Shown piece after piece: positions 25,273 through 36,336 of a stretch of DNA of 64,000 nt (position 1 is the first letter of the stretch; every line of letters starts with the position of its first letter). The notes beneath the pieces are model-generated. The model had not been told where the DNA came from. It made no database searches and worked only from the letters and a program-made list of their open reading frames with translations. This DNA comes from Verpa conica (Eukaryota; Ascomycota; Pezizomycetes; Pezizales; Morchellaceae), in the NCBI GenBank assembly GCA_033030425.1, contig JAUFSD010000023.1:744001-808000 (forward strand), read 5' to 3'. The position numbers and the translations under genes were made by a program.

Positions 25273-27371
25273 TTGTGCCATACATGATAGGCTGCCCTGA
25301 AATATAACCGCATTTTTTTATTTTTTTTAAAAAATTGTCTGGGAACGGCTAGTGGTCAATCGTCTCTAATCGCCTAGATGTTTTCAAGATCTTTGTTGAA
25401 TGTTTTTCTTGAATTTTACTACAGCAATACATTTTACACATTTTTCGGCGCCTGTATACTTGTGCAATTTCCTATTTCTGTCTTAGTTTATTTGAGTTTT
25501 CTTTCACCTTGAGGTGGCTTCTGTCTTGAGTTTGTCACGCTATTTGCGTTACTGTTTTTTTTTTGCATTTTGGGGCTATGGAAAAGTTTTAGATAGTGTA
25601 TTATTGAGCGTTAGAATAGTGCTCCTGAGTTTTTTCTAGTTACCTCTCGCCCAAAGGGCTTAGGGTGGGTAAATAACACTTGATTCATAAGAATTCATGT
25701 ATTTATCTATAAAAAAAGATCAAGTACGATATCCTCGATAGGCATATTTCTAGTGTTCCTGTATTGAGGCAAGGGCGTTGCAACAAGTATCCCTAGCTTC
25801 ATTAGGTGCGATTACGGAAGAACTGCTACCCCACACATAGCTATACTATTTGTCTATGTAGGTATAGCAGTGATATTAGTGAAGGCAATAACAATTATGT
25901 TAACGTATTAGATAATAATATCAATACCAATATCTGAGATACATAAGCGTTGCACCTAAGGGTTCATGTAAATTAGTAAGAATTTCTAGTACCTTTTGTT
26001 ATACATACTGCGGCGTATAAACATTTGATGTGAATATGGGTTTTGGTCACTCTGTAGCACAGTATAACACAATACTGAAATAGAGCTACCTAAATTAACT
26101 GAAAGACTTTTTTGTGCGTATACTATAATCGAATATCTATGTAGGACTCTAGGAAACATTTCTGTAAGCTAAGGCTTTCCCCGTCATAGTATGGTAATGG
26201 AATGGGTAAACTTTTATTCCTGCTGGGCCCATAGCCTACACACAACTTAATTTGCAGCATGAAATAAGAGACCTACTATTATCTCTATGAGAAGTATGTA
26301 TCTATTGTTAGAATATTTTTACATTACAGTAATTTATATCAATGATACCCGCCAATCTGTCAACATGATTAGTATCAACACAAAGTCTCCTAAACTTATG
26401 TTGTAGGCTTAGACATAAACTGTGATCTAGGTTTGGAAAGTTTATTGGAAGGCTAATAGGAATAAGAAGCTCTGAGGGGGGGAGCTACTAGTACGTAGTG
26501 CTGGAAGAAACCTCTGCTTAGGATTTAGGCTTCTATATAGGCCAGATTCATGTTTCCTAATCCAAGGACGAACCAGCGTATTGCCCACTTTCTGCGTACC
26601 CGCATCGAGGTTTGTAGAAATATTTTCTCAAGTGATATTTAAAAATATAGTAGCTACGCGCTCAATTTGCTTGGGCATAATAATTCTAGTCAACTATAGA
26701 AACCTTGAAAGAGTATTATTATTATAGTAGGTATCTATTACATATGGATAGCTTCTAGAGGTCTTGCTTATATATATCTCATAAGACGTTACCCTGTTCT
26801 ATATTCCATGATGCGTAGTACTTATTATTTTAATCTAGGCCATAGTTCTCAGCAACTTTTAATGTAGGGCAGTTTCCCTCTCTGCAGAATAAAACTATCT
26901 AATCTAAGCGTGAGACCTTTTTAGGATTGTTAAAAGTTTGATATGTACGGCACTATTATGACCTAGATATTCTCGAGGCTACGTATGGTAGATGAAATGT
27001 TCTACCTAGCTCAAGATCGAAATATCTACTATAAGGTAGGCCCCTATTGATACTCCACTCCGACCTAATACCCTAACAGCAGTAACTCTCAACACAAGCT
27101 CTGGTTGACCATAAGCCCTTTCCTTTTCCTCCTCCTGCCAAGCAACACCCTGTACCTCTACTTCCCGTGGCCTTTCCCTCATTACTACTATACTCTATTT
27201 CTTCCTCATCTTTCTACGTCAATCAAAGTCTTTTCTCCTCGTCTAAATTTCTCCTTTAATTGTTAGCCTCTTCGCAAATATGTTTGTATCATACTTGTCT
27301 TACACTTCACAATATTATAGGAAGCGTGGTAGGGAAGGAGGTGGAGGGGGGGGTCACATACACATTCCTAG

Positions 27372-27977
27372 GGATAATATGTACATGTTCTGGCCCGTTG
27401 GGGGGACCTGCCTATCGGGGGGACGTCCCCTGAACGGGCCAGCCTGGGAACGGACAGGTAGGCATCCCCTGAATGGGTTACCTGTTGGAGGGATACCAGT
27501 GTCCCCCATATGGGTAGGTGATAAATCATGGCTCAATTAATACAGGAAATCCTAAATAAATTAAGTGAGTAGTCAGAAAAATATCAGCCTACCCTGAGAT
27601 TATTTTAAGATTTTTTGTGATTTTATACCATGGGTTGTTGTCTCTAGGGATTTGTATATTGTGGGCGCTTTTTGGTAGCAAATAATAGTTATATGTTATC
27701 TGATAAATATGGGCGCTTTATAAGCGATGTACTTGGGTAAAATAGGATTTAATAGGGTAAAATAGCTGTCTACCTGTTCAGGGGACGCAGTGTGTCCCTC
27801 CAATGGGTAGCCCATTGAGGGGATGCCCTATAAAACTGATTTATAGCTACCCATTGGAGGGATATCCCCCCAACAGGTAGCCCATTGGGGGGATATCCCT
27901 CCAAAAGGCCGGCCCGTCCAGGGGACGTCCCCCCGATAGGCAGCGTCCCCCGAACGGGCCAGAACATACATATAATG
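27372..27977. mobile_element. GC-rich foldback (MITE-like) element
   Basis: The two ends are long imperfect inverted repeats: ATAATATGTACATG, TTCTGGCCCGTT and GGGGGGACCTGCCTATCG on the left match the reverse complement of the right end. The GC-rich arms contain repeats of CCCATTGGAGGGATA-like and GGGGACGTCCCC-like words, while the middle is AT-rich. No ORF fits a transposase. This structure suggests a non-autonomous foldback or MITE insertion of about 600 bp. Exact ends and target duplication are not resolved. Confidence 0.65.
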
Positions 27978-29253
27978 CCTTTACACTAAGTCTTTGGACT
28001 TTTAATCATTAATTTAGGCAGATTATTATGACATAAAACCTAAGGGGACAGCAATCTAATGGGATAGCCGAAGGTGCATTGTCATTGTAAAATAATAAAC
28101 GAGCTATATAGTGTATGATGCGCAGGGTAAGACTTTTCTAAAATTGTTGCCAGAAGTACTGCCAGTTGATTTATAGAGAGCTTAAATAGAACCCTAAATA
28201 AAACTTTGGTGCAAGTGATATTTTTGTGGCTGAAGCTGGGATCAGTTTCGATTTCACAGGGTTTACAACAAGCTCCCAATTTGCTGGCATAAACTCGTAG
28301 AGGACTTTAAATAGGGTCCCCTAAAGAGTGAGGGATTTCATATAGTGATAATATTATTAGCCTATAGGTTCTTCATTTAAATAAGGCGTAAAGAGCACTA
28401 TCATATATAAACACATTAGAACAATAACTATGACGCAGATACAGTAAGCGCCTAGAACTATTGACATGTAGTTTTAAACACATTGCGCTCGGTCGTTTAG
28501 GGCCCATAGATAATTAAGTAGGTAGCCTCGGAAGGCTATAGTGACGAAATATCGGTGTCATTCTGGAATGAAGATAGCAAGTGGCTTCGAATTGTAGCTC
28601 ACTGAGTAGTAGGAGATGGCAAACGACTAGCTAGGGTACTGCTACTTTCACATGTATATGTATATCTAGACTGTAATTAGGAGAAATTACAATTATATGA
28701 TCTCATGAAATATGCATGGACTAGTTTTATTGACGGGGATTCAGCATTGGAGTAAACAGTGGTCTAAAAAATATGCCGTAGATCCTATATAGCTTGAGAG
28801 AGAAGGTTGTGTGCGAGAATTGAATCACCAAAAAATATCTTCAAATAAGAGCATTTGATCCTAGCAAACCATATATTCTTGCCAAAATAGCTTCTCCAAC
28901 GAATAGTCCCTTTGAGTCCCTTAGAATTTAATGGGGCTATATTTTCCATCCGTAATAAAATAAAAGATCGCCAAAACAAACTACCCCAAGAATTGTCTCA
29001 ACTGTGGTTTAGGTTCTAGGAAAGTATTTTAGGGAGACGGTAGAGGACTACGTACAAGGGTTTTTAGGATTTTTATGGGGATTTGGCGTATCGTCATATC
29101 TACAAAATTTGCAGAATTTTTTATTCCGTTTAAGTGGAGTCGAAAAACTAATAACCAGCCTCAACGTTCTCAGTGCTTACTATTAGAAGCTTTGCTGTGG
29201 ATTATTGTGAAAAAAGACAGATTCTTATGGATTTATGACTTTCATTGAACTAC

Positions 29254-29324
29254 TTAGGGCGAGATTAAATATTGTCCCTCGCTTTGTTGCAACCCAATAC
29301 AAATAGGACTTAATTTCGCCCTAA
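29254..29324. repeat. 71-bp hairpin with TTAGGGCGA termini
   Basis: TTAGGGCGAGATTAA at the left end is nearly complementary to TTAATTTCGCCCTAA at the right end, with a short loop. It may be a small element remnant. Confidence 0.45.
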
Positions 29325-29607
29325 CTATACTATAGATATATACTCTCGCATTCCTTCAGCAGTACATAGGTTGAGTGTCTCAAAAACGGACTGTTGCTGT
29401 AAGTGGTACAAGTAGAATACAGAAGGTAAATATATGTAGAAGTCATGAAAGACATCTATCTTTTGATAAATCGTAGGTTTCGCATCACCAAAGTGTAAAG
29501 TCTTACGCCAAAATCCTCGCCCAAACCACTCATCTTCCCGTGGTATAAAATATAGAATAAATGTATCATCGAGGGCTTCAAAGGAACATAATCGGCATCT
29601 ATGGGAT

Positions 29608-31301
29608 TTATGTGAGTCCCGGAGTCACAGCATAAATGATAGCGAACACTCTCGTGACAACATTAGCCAACAGTGCTAAGGTTCTAGGGCCACGGGTTGG
29701 AATTAGTATGTAGAACAGAAAGCAAAGTTTGTACGAACAAGTGATAAGTGGAAGGGGGGGGGCTTACAAAAGGACTATAAAGATGTCAAGAACTTCCCAT
29801 GGTGATTTTAGTTTCACTTCAGTCTCAATAGGTCCTCCCCATCCTCCAGTTGCCGAGCCTCCTCCGGTATTAGTCATCATTCTTTCCTCCCCTCCTATAG
29901 TTCTCCGCTTGATATTAGTGTTTAAAGCGCCTTCAATAGATTCCCTGTTGGTTGTGTTGTCATCTTCAGGAAATAATCCATTTTGCATATAATATTCGAG
30001 GAGGTTGTCCTTTTCGAGCCACCTCTGGCGAATCCAACGTTCAAATCTGGCTGGGTCAGATATGGGAATAGATGAAGTTGCAAACCGTCTCCAGTGCATG
30101 TTTACAGATTTGGGGGGACGGCCCTGAAAGTATGTTGAAGATAAGGTAAAGTAGTCTTGGCCAAACTCCCCACGACTGGTTTTCGAGTGAAACGTTAGGT
30201 ATGAGCTTTTAAACAAAGCGAAGAGACACGAAATAAGTAGGAACGGCGACGTACGGAATACCCTCATAAGCAACTGTACAGTCATATACCCATTCAACGC
30301 TATCTGTGAGGTTCTCTAAGCAAAACCTCAACCCAGTTGCCCTAGGAAGTAACAAGTGCCTTAAATCTTCAAACCCGGCCTTCTCGGCGTATTTCGCGCT
30401 TGCCTTTCTTCCATTGTCACTGAGATTTGTCCCCTCTGGGAAAATCATCAGCCACATCGGCTCAGTGTTGCCCCCTGCTGCAAGCTTAGAAAGCCGGTGC
30501 TTGAATCTGGGTTTATCCTGTTCCCATTTTCTGGCTAGAAATATAAACCCATAGAACTGCATGCCCCAGCCAACAATAGGTATGTGCTTTAAAGATTCTT
30601 TTAGAATAATATAAAGGAACCCATGTAGGCGTGCAGTATACGCTATCCACCAGAGATAAAGCCAATCGGAGTAGAGCTATGAAAAATATCAGGTCACCTA
30701 TTGGTCATGTTATCTAGATGGTTTTAAGAGTTACCTGATGATTAGCTATTAATATAATCCGTTCAGGAAATTCACATTCCAGTCGACCGTCTGCCGTTCT
30801 CTTGAGCTGGTGTCTAACACTTTTATCTCCCGTGACGCGAATAATCGTTGGCGACCACCATTGAGTAATCGTAGTTACAAGTACACCAAAATTCTGTTTA
30901 GTCCGGGCCATATATGTATAGTACATAGGCTTATTGAAAAGGTAGAGAGGGGCTCCAACGAGCTGTAGGCACGGGGATTAAATTTGGCATCTAGATGGGA
31001 AAATAAGTGTGACTTGCCTGAGTGATATGTACTCTAAGGATTTAACAGGAGTATTAGCAAATATTCAGCAAGATACAGACAAGGCAGTAGCGGAATATCA
31101 GGTACAGGCAATAAGAGATGTGGGTTTAGTATACACTATACAGCATCCTATAAAGTAGGTAGAAAACGAACACATTCGGATAAACTGCCGTACACTACCA
31201 TACCGGGCCCCGCCCGCCGGATGGGATTCCGTAGCTTTAACTTTGATATTGACTCCCTGTGTTTCATAATGGACTTCGGATTTGTTTCCGCCCTCCATCA
31301 T
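29608..31301 (-). CDS. Lysophospholipid acyltransferase (AGPAT/LPLAT family, Cst26/Psi1-like)
   Basis: This membrane acyltransferase transfers a fatty acyl group to a lysophospholipid, most likely in the ER. Yeast relatives Cst26/Psi1 act on lysophosphatidylinositol, but the substrate here is inference. Six exons (31135-31301, 31018-31033, 30735-30962, 30255-30676, 29768-30175, 29608-29683) join to 439 codons, 438 residues. The catalytic block I is NHQLYSDW (His about 136, Asp about 141), formed over a splice junction. Block III is FPEGTNLS at about 216-223 and block IV is VAYEGIPRGEFGQ. A hydrophobic N-terminal segment (SFSTYFIGCCIVVHITQLVGAPLYLF) and a C-terminal membrane tail (FIVLLTLALLANVVTRVFAIIY) bracket the domain. 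Exon 2 is a 16-nt microexon with a GC donor (CAG|GCAAGT). A second ATG lies one codon after the first. Confidence 0.9.
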
Positions 31302-31740
31302 AGGGGCTAAGTTTGTGTTTTCGAGATGTGGCCTTTTTGTAGAAACTTATCAGGAGAACTCCGATGAACGGGATAAGTAGGAATAAATATCTTATTCTGC
31401 AGTGAGGTTGGAAGAAGGGAGTTAGGTAATTCTTGAGGTGAGAAAACCGTTGATACTAAAGTTAAATAGCGTGAGGTGGTTGAGCAGTCGAAGTAGTTGC
31501 ATGTGCAATGAAGACTCATGAGCCGAAACAGCAGGGGTTATTTTACTTATCGCAGATAAGCAACTGACGTTGTCCTTGTGAAGGATTTACCTAGCCCTGA
31601 TGATCGATGACCCCTGCGGCTCTGCTAACTATGAAACGTCATAAGGCCCTGGCAAACCGCTGTATATTTCTCAGGACTGCTTGTGTCGTACCCTCAACTT
31701 ATAAACATAGAAAGCTATATATAGGTTCCGTATTCCTTCG
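31302..31740. promoter_or_regulatory. Divergent promoter, LPLAT and NXT1-like genes
   Basis: These 439 bp lie between two head-to-head start codons. TATA-like sequence (CTATATATAGG at about 31715) sits 25 bp upstream of the NXT1-like ATG. Nothing else is evident. Confidence 0.4.
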
Positions 31741-32258
31741 ATGGTAAGCATTGTATAGAGTCTTCACGCCACAGCATGCTAACTCCGCTGTAGTCGAGCA
31801 ACGCCAGCAAAGAAACCCTGATTAAACTTGCGGCTGATGGTTCGTTGAGTGAGACTCACTATGAGATTTATTACAACTGACTTCCTTTAAAAGGAGCAAA
31901 GCGTTTCGTTGAAACATACTACTCCGCCCTCGATTCTGAACGATCAACACTGGCATCCTTTTATCATCCATCTGCGTCTATCGTCTGGAACGGCAATCCG
32001 ATAGCTGGGGGGGAAGCATTTACCACCTTCTTTGCCACCATGCCCGACTCTCACTATGACGTTCAGTCTTACGATGCCCAACCTATGCAAGTCGATTCAA
32101 AGGGGGGTAGCAGCTTTGTGTTAATTGTTTCTGGAAGTGTCAAGTATGGGGAGGCCAAGGAACAGCGGGGGTTTAGCGAGACTTTTGTGTTGAAGCCGGC
32201 CGAGATTCAGCCAACGAGATATCTCATATCGACACAAGGGTTTAGATTGGTAGTATAA
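31741..32258 (+). CDS. NTF2-like mRNA export factor (NXT1/p15-like)
   Basis: This NTF2-fold protein is of the NXT1/p15 type, the small partner that dimerises with the mRNA export receptor (NXF1/Mex67) at nuclear pores. Exon 1 is only the start codon (31741-31743). A 50-bp intron (31744-31793, GTAAGC...TGTAG) follows, then exon 2 (31794-31839), a 54-bp intron, and exon 3 (31894-32258), giving 138 codons and 137 residues, the normal size. Exon 2 starts SSNASKETLIKLAADG. Family signatures are RFVETYYSALDSERSTLASFY, SIVWNGNPIAGGEAFTTFF, VQSYDAQPM, FVLIVSGSVKYG and SETFVLKP. The match to human NXT1 is clear along the whole length. A later in-frame ATG at 32040 would remove half of the fold, so the spliced start is preferred. 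Confidence 0.88.
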
Positions 32259-32532
32259 AGTGAAGGTGACCTATTCAAGAATTGGGTAATACGTTTTTAC
32301 GGTTTTTGGTACCTAGTACCTATATTGGGCATGTAGACTATATTCCCCTCCCTTTCAGCTACATACTGTGCTGGCTAAGAGATCCTGAATATGAAACCTT
32401 TAAGAATTGCGTAACGAAGCAAATAGCTACCCCTGAAACCTAGTGAATACAAATATTGACTGACTTCCACTTAATTCATATAAAATCCTACCCAAATGAT
32501 TGGTATAGGCACCCTATTTACGATAGTGCTAC
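32259..32532. other. Short convergent intergenic region
   Basis: This is the 3' space between the NXT1-like and Ste24 genes. No features are seen. Confidence 0.5.
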
Positions 32533-34111
32533 CTACTCAACCTTACCACCCTTCCAATCAAGTGCCCTAAGCCGCTCTGGAAGAATTGGATGGGTAAAAT
32601 GGTAGCTAGAGTACAACCAATCTGCATCCATTGTAGAGAGGTTTTGAACCTGGAGCTTGATTAGACTCTTGGCCAGTTCGTTCGAGTATCCCAACTTAAC
32701 GGCAAATGCGTCTGCCTCATACTCGAACTTTCTCGAGAGAATGTTCATGAATAACTTGACAACCGTATCAAGGGGTTGAAGGATGTCGTTGAACAATAGG
32801 AACCCGATCAGAATTGGCTGTGACTTGTAAAAGCCGAAAGCACTATAAAGAGAGTGATTGTTGATGAAGACAGAGAATAGGGCGAAGATGTAAAACATGT
32901 GCACCTAAGCGTAGTTTGAGGTAAGCTTATATGGTCTTGAGGGATTATTGACTAGTAATGGGAAGAAAATCTAGGGCTTAGAGACATACCTGGGCAATGA
33001 CAAAGAGCTTCGTCGTATGGCCTTCACTCCAATGTCCAAGCTCATGGCTTAGTACAGCTACGACCTCGCTGACCTCACTCTTGTCGATTAAAGTATCATA
33101 GATAACAATATGCTTGCTCCATGGAAGCCCGTAAAAGTACGCATTACTATGCGCACTCCTTTTGGATCCGTCGATGACATAGAGATGCTTGAGAGGGAAC
33201 TGTAACCTGGTTGCAAGAGCTTCAACATCGGTTTTTAGTTCTCCAGGTTCAAGAGGGGTCAATTTATTGAACATAGGGAGAATAGCGAGTGGATAGACAG
33301 TGATCATAAAAGCCTGCACAACTAAGAGAAAGACCCAGAGGTAATAGAAAAAATTATTGCCGAATGATTGAATAATCTTCAAAAATCCGGCAAGAATAGG
33401 CCCACCCAAAGCAACAATAAGTATCTGGTTTTTGATAATATCGGTAAAGAACTAAACAAGGATATTAGCGTGAAATATATAGGTATTGAAGGGTTCCGAG
33501 TGCTTACCAGTTTCTTAGTCTGCTTATTGAAACCAAACTTTTCTTCAAGCACGAACGTTTTATAGTATGAAAACGGCAAACCCACAATGGTTGTAAGTAT
33601 GTTAAAAACTATGAAGAAAAGCAGTGACTTGGAAATCTCTCCAGCGAATCCAACTGGGGCATATCGGGTAACCCAAAGACCAGTCAAGTTCCAGAGCCTA
33701 GGAAGTATATTGTAATAGATTGTGGCGACGTTAGTCGCTTGACTGTAAAAAGAATTTATAAAACCATAATTGGACTTCGCCCTCCCATATGCCTGCCCCC
33801 ATGAAGTTAATTTCCTTCGCTCAGGTAGCAGCTAACAGTCTCAGGGTGACAAACTTGGGCCTTGTCATAGTCTTCCTGCTTAACAGCACCTTGCAGTGCC
33901 TTAGGCGGCCTAGTTTCCTGGAGTTTCGTATGCTGTCTAACAGAAAGAAAGGTTTCAAAAAGATACTGAGCGACTCCAAATCCGAGAATCATCTCTTTCC
34001 AAGGTATACTCGGATTATCGAGATACAGGGCGAGACGCTAGGAGTGGTCAGTGGACGGAGTCATCTGGGGAGTGCATGTTTAGAGCTTACCCCAAGAATA
34101 CCTATATCCAT
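32533..34111 (-). CDS. STE24: CAAX prenyl protease 1 (Ste24, M48A)
   Basis: Ste24 is a multi-pass zinc metallopeptidase of the ER and inner nuclear membrane. It removes the AAX tripeptide from farnesylated CAAX proteins and also clips a-factor-type precursors and clogged translocons. Exons 34091-34111, 33855-34037, 33508-33792, 32990-33451 and 32533-32904 join to 441 codons, 440 residues. The first exon is seven codons (MDIGILG). The zinc motif is SHELGHWSEGH (His about 299 and 303), and the third ligand lies in KFEYEADAFAVKLGY. Also typical are PPKALQGAVKQEDYDKAQAYGRAK, TRYAPVGFAGEI, EEKFGFNKQT, LYVIDGSKRSAHSNAYFYG and the seven hydrophobic segments. The C-terminus lacks an obvious ER-retention signal. 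All introns are GT-AG, 53-85 bp. Confidence 0.96.
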
Positions 34112-34707
34112 GGTGGTGAATGTAGTGTTTAAGTGAGAAAGGAATAGAAAATGATAGTTAGGAATGGGCAGTAATAAAAGAGTGATTGTGTGGTGCCCAG
34201 AGTTGCGGGAATATGGTACTAAAAACAAAGACAGGTGTTGTTATGATGTTGAGAGTTGCCATCTGATAAGATCAATAGAAGCAAGGGGCTTCAGGATTAA
34301 GGTACCCGGCCACTCTAATCTTATTAGAGGAAACCCCCGTACATTTCCCACAGTGCGTTACAGTGCGGACCGAGGTAGGCTTGGCGCGGACTATCGATGG
34401 GGTATTTACCGGTTGTTAAGGGTAGAATAGTGCGCGCAGTTATAAACCCGGACCAACATTTTGAGCCGATATTCCAACACAACTAATAGATAGAATTTTG
34501 TATAGAAACTTGAGAAACTTTATAATATACTATTAAAGCTTCCCAAGTTTTTATAGGCCATTAGGGGCTATGGTTGTTGTGGAATAAAACCTCACATTTG
34601 GGTATGAAAAGTATCATATAGAACTGTTCCCTATTATACCTAGCCCATAATCAGATATACTTAGGTATACTTTTTATATCACTGGAAATCTATTGGAAGT
34701 GTTTGTA

Positions 34708-34935
34708 AAACTGGCCTATACAACTGTCCAGACTACAAGTCACTAAGCTCAGAGTTCAGTTTGCTAGTATCAAATATCAACTACCAAGATTTTCTCAGTC
34801 AACAACAGTAGTTTTTCTTTTAGATCGAACAAGAGAGTTACGAACTATGATATACATCAAGAGTCACTAGATTTAGTTTATTCGGAAAAGTATTCAGTTG
34901 AAGTCCAGAAATCACATCAGCAAACCTGCAATCGT
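34708..34935 (+). repeat. Diverged copy of the inverted-duplication internal sequence
   Basis: It aligns with 46015-46240, sharing CTGGCCTATACAA, GAGTTCAGT, CAACTACCAAG, CTCAGTCAAC and AAGAGAGTTACGAACTA. Many of the differences visible by eye read as C-to-T or G-to-A in this copy. Confidence 0.6.
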
Positions 34936-35479
34936 GTCATGACGCAATTGGTGTAGCAACTGTTGCATCACAGGAAGTCACCTGCGTCACCAGCATCCCT
35001 AGCACCCCAAGCGTTACCAGTACTACTGCTAGCGCCTGAAGCGCCCTGCAATAGTCACCAGTACTGCTGCCAGCGCCAGGAGCGCCCCGCAAAAGGCTTT
35101 GGGAACCGTACTAAAAAATTCTTGTTCCTTGTGAGAGAACTATGGTTCACTCTTACCCGCAGGTTACTAGTCTTTATTAACCATTGTTCTCGTTAGAAAA
35201 ACAAGTGAGGTTTTGGAGGCGCGTTCCGCCAACCCTAACCCTGCTTGGATACACCTAACCCCTACCCCTACTCCTATTCCTCCAGGGACTTCGCCAAAAT
35301 TCTCTAAGTCCTTGAACACACCACACTACACCCATCTCATCGCACCACACCCCGCCTACCGCCTACCGCCTACCCCTACCCTATTTCTCTATTGCTATTT
35401 GATCAGTAAAAGCTAACTTATATGCAGGCTGTCTCGTCTCCTTTCACTCGTGTCATGATACATTCTACCGACGCGTCAT

Positions 35480-35719
35480 GCCAGCAACAGGACCCTTGAG
35501 ACCCCCCCAGGCGACAGCAGCAGGACCTCCTAAGCAGCAGCAGCAGGTCCCTCTAAGCGACAGCAGCAAGACCTCCTAAGCAGCAGCAGGGTCCTCAAGA
35601 CCCCCCCAGGCGACAGCAGCAGGATCTTCAAGACCCCCCCAGGCGACAGCAGCAGGGTCCTCGAGACCCTTCCAGGTGACAGCAGCAGGAACTCCTAAGC
35701 AGCAGCAGCAAGACCCCCT
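35480..35719. repeat. CAG-rich minisatellite interrupted by an LTR
   Basis: Repeating units of GACAGCAGCAGG alternate with AGACCCCCCCAGGC and CCTCCTAAGCAGCAGCAG. The same array resumes just after the LTR at 36337-36385, so the LTR inserted into it. Confidence 0.8.
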
Positions 35720-36336
35720 TGTTATTTTTTTCGAGATTCTCAGTCTGTCTTTCCTTGTTTGTATAACATTTCATCTCCATTTGCTACATTTTATTACGAT
35801 GACAGTTCTGATTGTTTTTTCGATACATTTTTACATTTATTACATTTTTACATAACTACTAATGTTTATCGAAAGGTCGCATACCTTATTACTCACATGT
35901 ATTGCGCCATTTGTTATGAGTCATATTTTGTTGCGCTCATTTATGTTTACTCAACACACCATTTCGCTTACAAGCATTGTATTACTCATTTCTTTTGGTT
36001 ATCTTTACTTTGTTACGGTTTTCAGGGTCAAACGGCGTTCCCACCTCGATTTTCACATAGTTATCTCGGTTGGAGGATAAAGGACTTCTTTGTATAAATA
36101 GCGGGCCGTTCTCCCTCTTTCTGGGACTGTAATTCTCTAGACATAGACAACAATCTACTACGCTATCTTGTTTGGTATTACATGCTCAGAATTCTTGCTT
36201 GCCTGTTCTTTATAGTAATAGTCTATTCTGTTGCTACCACCCATTCACTGGCTTTACGCTTCTTTCTGTGCATCGTACCTGTAGAGTTATACCATTAGGA
36301 CTTGCATCCTAAGCTGTTACTCCGCTATTCTTCACA
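35720..36336 (+). mobile_element. Solo LTR, family A (copy 1)
   Basis: This 617-bp LTR starts TGTTATTTTTTTCGAG and ends CCGCTATTCTTCACA, flanked by the 5-bp target duplication CCCCT (35715-35719 and 36337-36341). It contains a TATA box (GTATAAATAGCGGG, about 36091). Small ORFs inside (35759-36097, 35862-36080) recur only because the LTR is repeated. It forms the outer left end of the inverted duplication. Confidence 0.9.

Larger units (their letters stand above)
25273..29607. other. AT-rich gene-free region with foldback elements
   Basis: About 4.3 kb contain no supported gene. A C/T-rich tract occupies 27110-27260. The GC-rich foldback element at 27372-27977 and the 71-bp hairpin at 29254-29324 are described separately. 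The rest is AT-rich and looks like degraded repeat DNA. Confidence 0.5.
34112..35719. other. Gene-free interval with repeat relics
   Basis: This region upstream of Ste24 grades into transposon debris. It contains a diverged copy (about 34708-34935) of sequence from the inverted-duplication arm at about 46015-46240, a Ser/Ala-codon-like minisatellite (34975-35095, CCAGTACTGCTGCCAGCGCC units), and a CAG-rich minisatellite (35480-35719). No gene is supported. Confidence 0.5.

Noticed and set aside
31744..32040. Downstream ATG at 32040 as the start of the NTF2-like protein
   Set aside because: It removes half of the NTF2 fold, and the upstream exons encode the conserved RFVETYYSALDSER and VWNGN parts.
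35220..35240. CCCTAACCCT as an internal telomere
   Set aside because: Only about one and a half units are present, in ordinary C-rich sequence.
35490..35710. CAG-rich array as a coding polyglutamine/Ser region or CRISPR-like array
   Set aside because: The units are irregular in length, there are no spacers or cas genes, and the genome is eukaryotic.
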